Part shown: positions 12,096 to 23,998 of the stretch, piece after piece
Position numbering within the stretch: position 1 is the first letter of the stretch
Layout: the number at the start of each line of letters is the position of its first letter
NCBI GenBank assembly: GCA_027422505.1
Contig: JAPQWV010000122.1
Coordinates: forward strand, 806,001-870,000
Direction of reading: 5' to 3'
DNA length: 64,000 nucleotides
DNA from: Craterostigma plantagineum
Lineage: Eukaryota > Streptophyta > Magnoliopsida > Lamiales > Linderniaceae
Translations under genes and position numbers: made by a program
The notes under the pieces: model-generated
The model's input: only the letters and a program-made list of their open reading frames with translations
Databases searched by the model: none
What the model was told of the DNA's origin: nothing

Positions 12096-12265
12096 GCATT
12101 AGAGTGGGTGAGTGGGTATAGTCCAGTGATTGTGCAGTCGGACGTTCATGTAGTAGGTCCTGTGTTCAAATTCCCAACACATATTTTTTATATATATAAG
12201 GATGGCCAGACGCATGAACCTCGACAGGGGACCCGTGCTATGTAGCAAGGCAGTACGCATTTTTT
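12096..12265 (+). mobile_element. Probable tRNA-derived SINE
   Basis: GTGGGTATAGTCCAGTG resembles a Pol III A box and, about 40 bp later, GTGTTCAAATTCCCA resembles a B box. A tRNA-unrelated body follows and a T-rich stretch ends it. It does not fold as a functional tRNA. I found no convincing target duplication. Confidence 0.5.
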
Positions 12266-14342
12266 AAAAAGACACTGTAAAAGACAAAAATACCCTTAAA
12301 TTGAAGGTTATTTCTTAAAAAGTAAAATTCAGATGACTATTTTTTTTTAAAGTTGACCAAGTCAAATGCTATTTTTTTAAAAGACCCGATAAAAACCCTT
12401 AATGTGACTGCTACCTTTCTGTTGTTATCCATGGGTTTTATTTCAAACAAAACGTAGACAAATTAAGAAAGGGCAAATGTTTAATTAAATTCCTCAATAT
12501 ATTTATTTTTTTGCATCAACGTAATTCATAGTGTTTTGCCAAAATGGAGTCTACGTATTACATTACCAAATAAGGTTCGTTGAGACTTATGGTTGGTTTA
12601 TCGTTGAAAGTCACATGCTGTTTTTAATCCAAAATATGAAGGCGATAATGTTTTTCGGCTAATTCGGGCATCGGGTTCAACCTCGCTAGTATAAGTCATA
12701 TATGACTGGCATGAAGAAGAATCTATCATTTTTTACCTTATAATAGTGATTTTCAGTGGTTGAAACATATAACTCTTACAAATTGTTCCATTTTTCAAGC
12801 CGATACATTGGTTCGTTGGTAGAATATTTACTCGATTGGAGACATTTTTGTAACACCTCTGACAGAGTAACATATATAGTCACTTGGGATTTTCGGCTAT
12901 ATTTTATTACAACGAATAAGTAACATCAAATTACAGTAAGATTATATATTTGGTTCACTAATTAAGTGTCTCGTTTACGATTTTCTTTAACGATATTTGC
13001 AAACTGCTAAAATAAATCATTAGATTCATATGTCGAAACAAATTTGGTTTTACATTCTCCTCACTAATAAAAAGTTGGAAAACAATCCCCCTCAAGCATG
13101 AAAATAATCTTTAGATATATTCCTGGACTTATTTTCCAAAACAATGACCGATTTCATTTTATCACGGTCATATGAATTATATATTTTGTAATCGAATATT
13201 TGGAATGGAATACTCAAAACCAGTACAATTAGTGACAAAATTTATAATTTTACCTAAATTTATAGTTCTCGACAATGGCAACTCTAAATTGGACATTTTA
13301 CTAACTTTGAACTGTTTAAAAGCACCAAAATGTAAATCAAAATCAGAATAGCAACTCCTGCCATCGGTGCCCCCCACACCGCCGCCTACGATTTTAACAA
13401 ACAACGACCGATGTTTGGACGAGTAACATTTAACGGAAAAAAGGAAAAAAGTTTTTTGGGGAAAATAAAGATCTATCTATAAGAATCGCCCAACTACCTT
13501 ATACTCGCTTTTCGCTACGTCATAATCATACTTTTAAAAACAAACTAAACCTTTCGTGAATCCTTTCGTTTAATAAATCTCGTGAGAAATCTTGTGGTGT
13601 AAGAGTGTGTGTGTGTGATTCAGTGGATTGTGCTTGTGGATAAGGTGAAGGGTTGTCTCTTTTATTTCCGATTATTCAATTTGTTTAATTGCGCTGTCAT
13701 TCACGAAAGTGATTGAAACTGAAACTTTTATGGCTATACTTGCTCAACTTGCTTAATGTACGTTAAAGCTCTATATTTGATAAGAAAAAATGACCCGTCT
13801 ATACTTTAGAGTAAAATATCTAAGCCTACTATGGAAAGGGGGTCAGAGGTCGGATTTAAAGAAACGTCCTTCTGAGGTCGGAAACGCTTTTTAAAGCCAA
13901 CGAGCCATTTTACATCCCATGTGTCATCCTAATCCCTTTTGGTACTGTGATATGGCTTATTCTTCCAACTCATCAAACAAGGCCAAAAAAAATATCTAAA
14001 ATAAAATGGCGTGACCAATAGAACCTATCGTATGTATATCATTGATATAATTATTGCAAATTACGGATGCGGGGACACGACGATGATTGCGCCCATCATG
14101 TTTGATATTACATGAAAGTCCACCGGAATCTAAATATATATTAAAAAGAAGGAATTAGTTCGGTATGAAATGATGTGCGGTTTAATGCGACTCCTCGCTA
14201 TTTGCTATTGTTGGGAGTGTTTATTATGCGAAACTATGGTTTAATATTTTGGCATAATATTCAGTTTGGGTCACGAAGAATATCGATTTTCCATTTTTAA
14301 ACATAATATTTTGAGTAACTCACGAAACCATGACCTTATGAC
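12266..14342. other. AT-rich gene-free stretch
   Basis: No gene or complete element recognised. There is a short (GT)n run near 13608-13618. Open frames here are short and match nothing I know. Confidence 0.5.
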
Positions 14343-14632
14343 CAGTGACGAACCTAGGATTAAAAGTCTGGAGAGACAGCCCAGTGAAGCCCAATTTCGA
14401 GCCTGAAGGGGCAGCCCAGTCCAGCCCAACTCAATGCTTTTGTGAAAAGAAAAGAAATGTTTTCTCATAGAATTTGAACCCACAGCTATTTACACAGGAA
14501 GAATCTATCATAGTTCTTGAAACCACCGGGGCAATGCAATGGATACGTCAATAATTGTTTCTACATATACTACTACAAAAGCTGGGGCTAGGGAGGAGCA
14601 GACCCCCTAGCCCCAACGTAGCTCCGTCCCTG
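14343..14632. mobile_element. hAT MITE with 8-bp target duplication
   Basis: The ends CAGTGACGAACCTAGGA and (reverse complement of the right end) CAGGGACGGAGCTACG are imperfect terminal inverted repeats. Flanks CTTATGAC (14335-14342) and CTTCTGAC (14633-14640) match at 7 of 8 bases. The length is 290 bp. The family is the CAGNGGCGGA type that also gives 15625-16506. Confidence 0.8.
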
Positions 14633-15624
14633 CTTCTGACCAATTAAAACTCAGGGTTGGACATGATAGCTTTACAAACTGCACCAACCAAGCCAGTCAC
14701 ACTATGATGGGTCCAACTGTGTGTCACATTCACTCAAAGTATATGCTAGACGGGTAGATTCGAATGTAAGACCTACCCCTCCAAATAATTCATTAGTCGA
14801 AATAATATGTGGCTACTTAATTGAAATGATGCGAATTAGGATTTTTGACTTGTGTTATCGAAAAAATGATCGAAAACCCTAATTGCTTGAAAAAACAATA
14901 TATACATACTTGACACGAAAACTAATTTTCAAAGAAAGGCGGATAGATAGTGTCGAAAAAGGGAAAGGGAAAAGAAAAACGTTATTGTATAAGAAAAGAA
15001 AGAAGTTACCTAGAGGCGTGCAGCTAGCCTAGCCCGCCTAAATTAAAAAATTAACATTAAAAAGAAAAAAATTAAAAAAAAAAAGAGAAAACTATAAAAA
15101 TTGAATATTAAGCTCGAAAGTCTAGCAAAATCTAGTCTCGCTAATAATAATTTATTTATAGTATACTCATTCATAGGGTACCACCCTTTACCTCCTTGAA
15201 AATGAGCATCTCCATCTAAGAAGAAAGAAATAACACAAGAAGAATTTACTACTCAAGAACTCAAAACTCTCAAGAAAGCTATTTTTCCGTTTTTGCCTGA
15301 AAGATACGTCCAGTTCACTAGGACTATAACATCCAAAAAGCATTCCTTTCACCATCCAAACGTAGAAGAAAAACAACTTCCTCACAACCCTTTACATGCC
15401 GACTAAGTTCAGTTCGTCTGAGTTTGTGTTTGGGGTGTTTTTTTTTTTCGTGATCCTCCAAATTATCGTTATGATCCCCTTTCACCTTCTTATCATTGTG
15501 TTTGTTTAACTTAGGTGATAAGTTATCATCAGGAGTAGGAATAACTTATGTGATGATAATTGGGTGATGCTCCAAGTTTTGTATCATCCTACAAAAAGGT
15601 ACGTGATCATACATCGCCGTAGTG

Positions 15625-16506
15625 CAGGGGCGGATCCAGAAATTTTTCATCGGGGGGGCCGTAATATAAATGTGAATAAGGTCGGATGTTGGCCCCTGCA
15701 TTGCAGTGCTACACAATTTTTACGGTTTTTTTGGGCTTGAGACGTCACTTTTATGATCAACATTATCTACTTTATATAACGTTAATTAATAATATAGACG
15801 AGGAAATAACACTTGTGTGTAGGTAAACTTAGTACTTATTTGATGTTTGTTTTTTATATGACAAATAATTATTTCAATTTTAATACGACTCGTAATAATT
15901 TTTTGGAGTTCATGACAGAATTAGAATTTTTAATTTGAAAGGTTGGACATTGATTATATTAAATTATAAGAGATATTCACTTCGTCTTGTTAAATTAAAG
16001 TGTTTGAATAATATTGCAATATGTTTGCAAAATTAGTCTTTATATTTAGAATTTAGAAACAATTATGTAATTATTTTATTTTTAGTATAATTATATGGTT
16101 AAATAATTAGAAAAACAAAAGTGAAAAGGGAGAAGATAAAAGATGAGAGACAGAAGTTAACTAAATATTAAATTAAAAGGTTATTTTTTTCGATTTTTAT
16201 TTCTCTCAAACGGTTCTCTCTCTCTACTCTTATCAAATAAATTATATGGTATTTAATATACCTTAAAAGGTAAAAAGCAACGTGTGGGGTGGGAGGATAA
16301 GGAATCGATCCCAGGTCTATAGAATGGAAGGCAAAACGCCTCTCCGCTACACCACGTCGACCATTTGGTAAATTTCAGCATATCAATCTTATATATACGT
16401 AATAAACATATACTACATATATAATACTAGGGTTTTCGAAAATTTCCGGGGGGCGTGCCCCCCCCCCCCCCCCCCCCCCCCCGGCCACCATGTAGATCCG
16501 CCACTG
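15625..16506. mobile_element. hAT element with 8-bp target duplication
   Basis: The ends CAGGGGCGGATCCAGAAAT and, reverse complemented, CAGTGGCGGATCTACATGG form terminal inverted repeats. The flanks CCGTAGTG at 15617-15624 and 16507-16514 are identical. The length is 882 bp with an AT-rich, non-coding interior. Near the right end it has a run of 25 C (16458-16482) and a tRNA-like insert on the minus strand. Confidence 0.88.
16279..16366 (-). other. tRNA-like (SINE-type) sequence inside the hAT element
   Basis: The minus strand reads GTCGACGTGGTGTAGCGGAG (A-box-like), then GACCTGGGATCGATTCC (B-box-like). Stems do not pair as a tRNA, so it is a tRNA-derived remnant and not a gene. Confidence 0.4.
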
Positions 16507-17032
16507 CCGTAGTGGGTTGATCCATGTAAAAAATTTTTTGGATAGCATTACCCCTTATATTCAAACATTTCTCTCCGATATACCTACCTTGTCGTATTTT
16601 AAATTATACAACTAAACTTTAAATCTTAAAAAAAATATTTACTAATTAGAAAAATAAAATAAATATATTGAATCTTATAATTAATGCTTACAAAATTTTT
16701 ACTCAATATTAAAATATTAATCATTATTAAGTAAAGTATTATAACAAAATAACATATGAATTCAATTAACTAAATAGTTGCAAAAGGTTAGATATGGCAT
16801 TTACGCAATTTCATCCTAAACATCGGTATTAAACAAAGATAATATTTCAATATCATATAGATATGCAAAATGATATCACTCCAAAACAAACACACTGATA
16901 TATCACCTTAATTCATATAAAGTTGATATTAATTGAATTACCTTAAACAAACAACACCTTCTCGTTTCTTCTTTCTTTTTGTAATATGTTTACGGGCTGG
17001 GAAAAGGGAAAATGCGTCCAAAACATTCAACT

Positions 17033-18130
17033 AACATCATAGTTCCACACGATGCTTGAAGACTGTGTGTTCTCTAAAATACGTGGGTTTTCTCTCTCTA
17101 GGGTTTCCTCTCATCTCATCTTCTCTCCCTCGCGCAGCCAACACAAAAAAACGTGGGTTTCTCCCCCATCCTCCATTAATGGAGGTGGGGGAGCCATTCT
17201 TTTTCTTTTCTTCAGTGTTCTCCCTTTATTTTTTCTTGATCTTTATATATATTAAAAAAAAAAAAATTCACTGTGGACTGCCGCCTCCCCTGCTCCGCCA
17301 CCGGCGCTGTGGTCGCGCGTCCTCCACCTTTCCAGCTGGCGCCGCTGCCGTTCACCTCCACCTCCGCCGCCCGCGGTGCCGCTGCTGTGCACCTCCGCGT
17401 CCACCTCCGCCGGTGCCGCTGCTGCGCAGATCCACCTCCTCTTCGGGCCTCTGCCATGCCACCTCCATCTCCTCCGCCGGTGCCGCTGCTGCTCACCTCC
17501 ATCCCCACCTCCGCTGGTGCCGCGCCACCCCGCCGCACTGCCCCTACTCCAGCCTACAGCCGCGCCGCCCCACCGCAACGCAACGCCCTAGCTCCAGCCT
17601 CCAACCACAACGCCGGTCGTGCCGTCTCAGCCTCCAGCCACGCCGCAGGCCGCGCCGCCCCATCTCCAGCCTACAGCCACGCTATCCACCGCCGTCTCGC
17701 TGTTGCCCGTTTTGAGTTTCCCCTTGTGGGACTTCATCTCTCTCGACCTTTGGTCGTGAGCATTTTCTCCCTTGTGGAGCCTCAGTCCGATGAAGATAAA
17801 AATTCAGAAATTGAAGGCCAAGTGAAAATGAAGAGTATCGTAGATTAAGCTTAATAGCTTTTTCTGTTATAGGTTCTTTAGTTCTTGGTCGTAGATTATG
17901 AGTTTTTTTTTTTTTCTGTCGGTTTTTGTCCCTTGTGGACCCTTTTCTCTCCTCGTGGGAGTGTTTCTGCCCCTTTGTGGGCTGTGTTGTGCTCGGTTGT
18001 GAGCCTTTGTTCTCCCGGTTGGCGATGTACCGGTGAGACCCTTTGGACTATTTAGTCCCTGTATCTTTGTTAATTTATACAAGCTATCGTTTCCGGAAAA
18101 AAAAAAAAAAAAAACATCATAGTTCCACAC
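17033..18130 (+). mobile_element. Poly(A)-tailed retroposon with 18-bp target duplication, source unknown
   Basis: AACATCATAGTTCCACAC occurs exactly at 17033-17050 and again at 18113-18130. The inserted DNA (17051-18112) ends in about 18 A. This is the signature of LINE-machinery retrotransposition. The insert lacks any reverse transcriptase. It has a pyrimidine-rich start (TTTTCTCTCTCTAGGG), an internal A13 run near 17257, a C-rich low-complexity block with GCCGCTGCTG-like repeats (17276-17700), and a 3' part (about 17870-18096) rich in TTGTGG and TGTGGG words. Open frames across the C-rich block (for example 17056-17715) are compositional. It may be a processed copy of a transcript or a non-autonomous LINE. 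Confidence 0.8.
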
Positions 18131-19059
18131 AAAAAAATCTAAGATGTATTCTTGGCCACAAGTACGTCCGTGCATATAAATTCAGTGGTCAAGAAAAACA
18201 GTAGTCAAATAAAAAGTAAAGATAATAAATATCTAATTGAGTTCAGCAAGGATAGGATTTAATTTGTTTTTCCTCCTCAAAATCTACTTTCCATCTTTGC
18301 GGGGCCCTTGAGCTTGTGGAGTGGGGCTTTGTAGTAGTAGGGTTCAATCAATATCCACCACAAACTATCCCTCACGTGCTCTTTCGTCCTCCATCTTTAC
18401 CAAATTACACTTTGTTCTTTTAAGTCTATCCAAGCATTTCATTACATTTTAACGAGGTTTTCATCGTCGAATTTTTCTCTACGATACGGAGGAATTGGAG
18501 TGTGTACAATGAACGATATAAAACCAACACAATGGAAAAAAAGAATTAAAGTATCAATATGGAAAAAAAAAAAGAATTAAAGTATTAATTGTATAATTAA
18601 TTACATACAGTTATGGGGTGGCAACTGATAATTAAATGTGGAGAGAGAGAGAGGGAGAGAGAGAGAGAGAGAGAGAGAGCTAAGCTCAAATTGGGTAAGT
18701 CGCTAGAAACACAAAAAAGATTGAATTTTTAAAGGACAGCATCAACGCGTGTCACGGGGCCGATTAATCTCGGCCACAACACTTCTATCTTCTGGACATT
18801 TCGAAAGAATATTTAATACAGGAAAATCAAAATAATGGCCTGTGTTTTTCGTAGGATATTGCTAAAAAATCCACTGTTATCCTACGTGTCACCTCTAGTT
18901 TCTTTGGTACTTTTCCCCACATAATCTTTGCTCTCTTCAGTTCTTTCACATTTTTTGCTTGTTTCTTCCTGTTTCTTCCTCTCTCTGTAATCCTGTTTAC
19001 TAATCTAATTATCCGTTCTGTAATACAGCCACGGCCCACTTTTTTTGTTTGCTGGAGCT
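18131..19059. other. RVE gene upstream region
   Basis: Holds the probable promoter and 5' UTR of the MYB gene at 19060. A (GA)n microsatellite lies at about 18641-18679. No other gene was recognised. Confidence 0.45.
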
Positions 19060-20949
19060 ATGGATGCTGAAGCTAAGGTAGGTTGTTTCTTGAATTAAAA
19101 AAAAAAAAAGAAGAGAAAATCCCATGTTTGTTTCCGAGTTGATTTACTGTCAATCTTGATGAATTTGTGCGTTCTTGATTTGGTGAGGTGGGATGAGTAG
19201 GTACTCAACTTTGGGTCGACTTGAATGTGTGTAGATATTGCCTTTTATGAGGATACTCGTTCATAAATTTGTTCATAAGCTGCTAGTTTATGAGATTATG
19301 TTGTACTGTGTTTTCCTACTTTCCCTGGATGGACTTTTATCATACGAATTCCAGCTTCTAGCCTGAGAAATATTAGGATAGTGGTTTGTGAACTTACTCG
19401 ATGTTCAAGAGAACTTCCGCTGAATCTTGCTTGGATAACCATTGATTTAGAGGGACGAAGAATCAATGCATACCAATTTGATGGTGAACAGATATGCCTT
19501 TTTATTCTGCTTTAATTTGGTCTTTTAGGGTCATGCTAGCCGAGATGGGTCCTCTGTGGTCAGCTCACAAGTGGAACCATCCATGGCTTTGGCTTCTCCA
19601 CCAAAGGGCTCATCTCCTCATGGAAATGCTTATGCCCTAAAGGTCTTTTTTTTTTTTCTTGTCCCATGCCATCACACACTATTCTTCTCGCAGCATGGAT
19701 TGCATCGAATGCTACGAAATACACTTACCGTAGCGTGACGAATGTGTCGTTATCTCATACTTTCTTAGGTGAGAAAACCCTATACCATTACCAAACAGAG
19801 AGAGAGATGGACAGAGGAAGAACATCAAAGGTTCGTCGAAGCTCTAAAGCTATATGGCCGTGCCTGGCGTCAAATAGAAGGTAATTATTCTTGGTATAGG
19901 GTTGTTCTCAGACAGGGTAAAAAGGTGTTCTTTCGACACTTTTCAGTTACGGCATATTGCTCTTGGGTGGAGATTTGTCTACTCGCCAGCTATAAATCTT
20001 GTATCACCTTTGGATTGTGTATGCAGAACATGTTAGAACGAAAACCGCTATACAAATTCGAAGTCATGCACAGAAGTTCTTTGCTAAGCTCTCTAAGGAC
20101 TCGGGTTCTGACAATGAAGGAGGGTCTTCGAACCCAATTGAGATCCCACCTCCTCGGCCCAAGAAGAAGCCGTTACATCCTTATCCTCGCAAACTAATCG
20201 AAGTTGAAGGATCGAATGATGCCGGCGAGAAAGAGAAGTCTCCAACTTCAGTTTTGTCAGCAGTTGGTTCTGAGAATTTGGGAGCTATGGTTGCTGATGA
20301 GCTCTCTGGGAACAACTTGTTGACGGATAACGAAGCTGCTGTTGTTGAGAGAAGCAAAAAGCCCGCAGTGGTATGTTAACAGTAAACATCTCTACCAATT
20401 GCATCAAGCAAATCCAATTTACTGACTGATATTTTAATACTTCTGTCGTTCCCATTGCTGCAGAAGCTTGAGTTGTTTCCTTCCCAGGAGTTGGAATCTA
20501 CCATGGATTCTAAGGCATATGGATGTATCAAACTATTTGGAAAGACCGTCGTTGTGATGGAAGATAATCTGTCTGAAACTCAGAATGAGAAATCCAAAAT
20601 GATCATCTATTCCTCGAAAGACGAATCTTTTTCCTTCTTCCCATCTTCTGACGTGCATTATTACGGAATGCCTTCTGCTAATGATGGATGCTCTTATTAT
20701 TATTATTATACACCTCGGTTAGAAACAGCCCAAGAAAACCCTTGGAAGCATTGTGAATTAGAGAAAGCTAATGAGACTGAATTAGAGAAAGCTGATGAGA
20801 AAGCTGATGTGAACCTGAAAAGCAAAATAGAATGGGGAAAAGGCTTTGTACCTTACAAGAGATGTGTTACAGAGAGAGACGATGAAACATCATCGATATC
20901 GTTGTTTCTTCAAGAGCGCGAGGGTCAAAGAACTCGGGTCTGTTCATAG
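19060..20949 (+). CDS. RVE: REVEILLE-type (RVE1/RVE7-like) single-MYB transcription factor
   Basis: Nuclear factor of the CCA1/LHY/RVE family; members bind evening-element promoters in clock and growth control. Inferred exons are 19060-19077, 19529-19642, 19769-19880, 20027-20370 and 20464-20949, giving 357 residues. The MYB repeat spans residues 45-103: [37 protein letters not shown], then [19 protein letters not shown] with the SHAQKFF signature at 94-100. A proline-rich [19 protein letters not shown] follows at 119-137. GFVPYKRC near residues 323-330 is the C-terminal motif typical of the RVE1/2/7 branch. The MYB helix junction is split by an intron after IE, as in this family. Arg85 stands where Gly or Ala is usual. 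A Tyr-rich run (SYYYYYT) comes from a TAT/TTA microsatellite. The ATG at 19060 is chosen because it joins in frame across a six-codon first exon. Confidence 0.93.
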
Positions 20950-22265
20950 CACCAACCAAATCAACTCCTCCTTTGGTACTATGACCTCTTTTAGTGATTA
21001 GTATTCTTACATTCTGCCCTACTATTCAAGCTGCTCAGAAAAGCAGAAGCAATTATACAGTTGTTATTACTTCTTGGTCTTGTCAACCGATGAATATTTG
21101 AACAATCTTCAAGGAGGGTTGCAGAGTCGTAATGTTTAGATTCTTTTGCAACCCATTTATCCCACTTACCAATTCTAACCCCCAAATATATAATAGTTAT
21201 ATGTGAACTCTTGAGTTAAAATGTTGGGTGTAATATTTAGCTGTGTCCCTGACATTGGAATTTGTAAATTTTAATCCCTTTATGCCATGCAATATAGGAT
21301 TAAACGTCAGTTATGCCGAGTTTATTCGATTTGAACTTGTCTTTGTATTCATCACTGGAGCAGAATCATTGGTATAACCGACTCCAAGATCGTTTTATGT
21401 TCGCTCAACTCCAAGTCGAGAAAATGTACAAGTAAAGGAAAATCTATTTACAATAAAATCCAATGTGTGCAAGATAAAATATGCAATGGGTTGGCCAAGA
21501 CTAATAAGCCAACTCGTTCTACTAATTATTAAATGACTTTTATTAGTCCTTGCAGATTGGTCAAAAATTAAAAACACTTGCAACCTAATTTCAGCCTTGT
21601 TCAACTAATCATTAGATGACTTAATTTGCATCACGTTCTTTAATTTTGTTGCTCAAATTTTTAATCCTGTTCGTTCGGTCTTGTTTTTCTTTTATTTTAT
21701 TTTTTGCTTTGTGCCGTTTTTTCCTTTATTGATGACAATTGTATTTAGACCATCTCCGGCAGTCAACCGCAAAAGCAAACTCATTTGAAGTAACAATCAT
21801 AGTTTGCAGTAATTATCCTCGAATGGTCAACCGAAAACGCAAAATAATATTCCTGTAATATTCTCTTTCAAAGCAACTTCTATACAATATCAACCCGATA
21901 TTTAATTAGTCTACAAATTAGCGATAATTTTCTTTTAATTTTGATTTACAAAATATTTAAGAAAATCATTGCCCGTCAAAACAATATTTAATTATATATT
22001 TATGGTCAAAACAATATAAATTATATTACATATAAAAGAATATAAAAATTATGTCCGAACGCAAAAATCCGTTTGACTGCAAATAAATCATATTAAAATT
22101 TAAATTAAAAAATATAAAATAATTAAAATCATATTAAAGAAAGTTTGACTGCAAATAAGCCATTCGTTATTATGAATTAATCTTCAGAAATCTCAAGCAT
22201 CAGATGCAATTGCATGTGAGCTTCAAAACCTATGACAGTTAGTTTTGCGTATCTGAGCTCTGCTT
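20950..22265. other. Gene-free stretch with a decayed MITE
   Basis: From about 21749 (GACCATCTCCGGCAG) to 22170 there is an AT-rich sequence with repeated GTTTGACTGCAAATAA (22069 and 22143). It resembles an old MITE. No target duplication could be fixed. Confidence 0.45.
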
Positions 22266-23998
22266 ATGGTGTTACTTATTTCTCAGCTCAGAAAGTTTCA
22301 CGCATTTGCAACCTCAAGTAATTACGCTCAAGCTCTGCGTGGATGCATAGAGACTTCAAACACGTCAAAAATCAAAACCATCCACGCCAGACTAATCAAG
22401 GCTTCTTCGACATTACCCAAGCCCGATGCTCTATTCATCCACAACCACCTCCTAAATGCCTATGCGAAGCGTGGCAATATCGACGACGCACTCAACTTGT
22501 TCGACGAAATGCGTGACAAGAATGTATATCATGGACAGTACTCATTGGAGGCTTGGCGCAAAAGGGTTGCCCTAAAGAAGCCATTTCTTTCTTCTCCTAC
22601 ATGCACAGCAGCGGAATTACACCGAACGAGTTCACCTTTGTGAGCGTCCTCCAGGCATGTTCTTCGTCCGAGATTTCGAACGCGTTTGCCTTCCAAGTAA
22701 GCGCATCAATAATCAAACTCGGGTTTGCACCTAATGTTCATTTAACCAATGCATTCTTGACTGCTTTGATAAGGCACGGTAAGCTCTACGAAGCAGAACT
22801 AGTATTCGAGGAGTGTGATAACAGGGATACCGTTTCTTGGAACGCTATCTTAGATGGTTACTTGAAATTAAATTGCGAATCAATACCGAGGCTATGGTAT
22901 AGGATGATCAACTGGGAAGGTATAAAGCCCGACGAATTCACTTTCGCAACAGTTCTCAGTGGATTGGCCGAGCTGTCAAATCTTGAACTAGGGCTTCAAG
23001 TTCACGGACTTGCTTTGAAATCGGGGCATAGTAGTGAGAGATGCGTAGGCAATGCCCTAGTGGATACGTACATGAAGAATCAAAGACTTACTAGTGGTTT
23101 GAAAGCGTTCGAAGAGATATCTTTGAAAGATGTGTGTTCTTGGACACAAATGGCTTGGGGGTGCTTGAGCTGTGGCAAGCCTATGGTGGCTCTTGGGGCA
23201 ATTCGAGAAATGAGAAGCAATGGCGTAAAGCCCAATAAGTACACCCTAGCAACTGGCTTCAACGCATGCGCAAACTTGGCTTCTTTCGACGAAGGGCTCA
23301 AACTGCAATCCCTTACGGTGAAACTAGGAAGCGATATAGATGTCTGCACATACAACGCATTACTTGACATGTACGCAAAATGCGGTCACATGGAGGGAGC
23401 ATCGGAGATCTTCAGATCGATGAACGAACGCTCGATCGTCACATGGACGACTATGATAATGGGATTTGCGCAGAACGGTCAGCCCCATAAAGCCCTTGAA
23501 GTTTTCGAAGAGATGAAGGCCGTCCAAGAACCTCCTAAGCCCAACGAGGTGACGTTCATATGCTTGCTGTATGCATGCAGCCAAGGAGGATATGTCGACA
23601 TGGGGCGTAAGTATTTCTCTTCGATGAGCCAAGAATTCGGTATAGTCCCCACGGAAGATCACTACCTATGCATGGTGAATCTTCTCGGGCGAGAGGGGCA
23701 TATCAGAGAAGCCCAGCAGTTCATTGAAGAGATGCCTTTCGAGCCTAGTCCGCTTATGTGGCACACTTTGCTTGGAGCGTGTAGGCTCCATGGGGACGTG
23801 GACGCTGCTAAAAGAGCAGCTGAGCGTGCAATTGCTGCCGACGAGAGGAACCCTTCGACGTATGTATTGATGTCGAATACGTTTGCTGATTTTGGGAATT
23901 GGAGCTCTGCTGAGACGCTTAGGCGGTGGATTGAGAATAGGGATGATGTTCTTCTGAGAATCCCAGGTTCTGCCTGGCTTGAGGTGAAAGAAGATTAG
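22266..23998 (+). pseudogene. PLS-class PPR protein gene with a single frameshift
   Basis: Pentatricopeptide-repeat proteins of this class bind RNA in plastids or mitochondria and take part in editing or maturation. The first frame (from ATG 22266) runs MVLLISQLRKFHAFATSSNY, HARLIKASS, LNAYAKRGNIDDALNLFDEM and RDKNV. It then shifts: the text that should follow, SWTVLIGGLAQKG, is in the next frame, and continues to TAG 23996-23998. The shift falls at 22524-22529 and equals one lost base. The rest holds at least eight PPR units (for example VHLTNAFLTALIRHGKLYEA, CTYNALLDMYAKCGHMEGA, IVTWTTMIMGFAQNGQPHKA). An E-type end follows: MWHTLLGACRLHGDVDAA and RIPGSAWLEVKED. No DYW domain is present. It is intronless, as usual for PPR genes. 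The frameshift may be real or an assembly error; no other lesion was seen. Confidence 0.85.

Noticed and set aside
12096..12170. Possible tRNA gene
   Set aside because: A and B boxes are present but no acceptor or anticodon stem pairs; kept only as a SINE candidate.
17056..17848. Long overlapping open frames rich in Pro, Ala, His and Ser
   Set aside because: All three forward frames and two reverse frames are open because of GC-rich low-complexity repeats; the insert is a retroposon.
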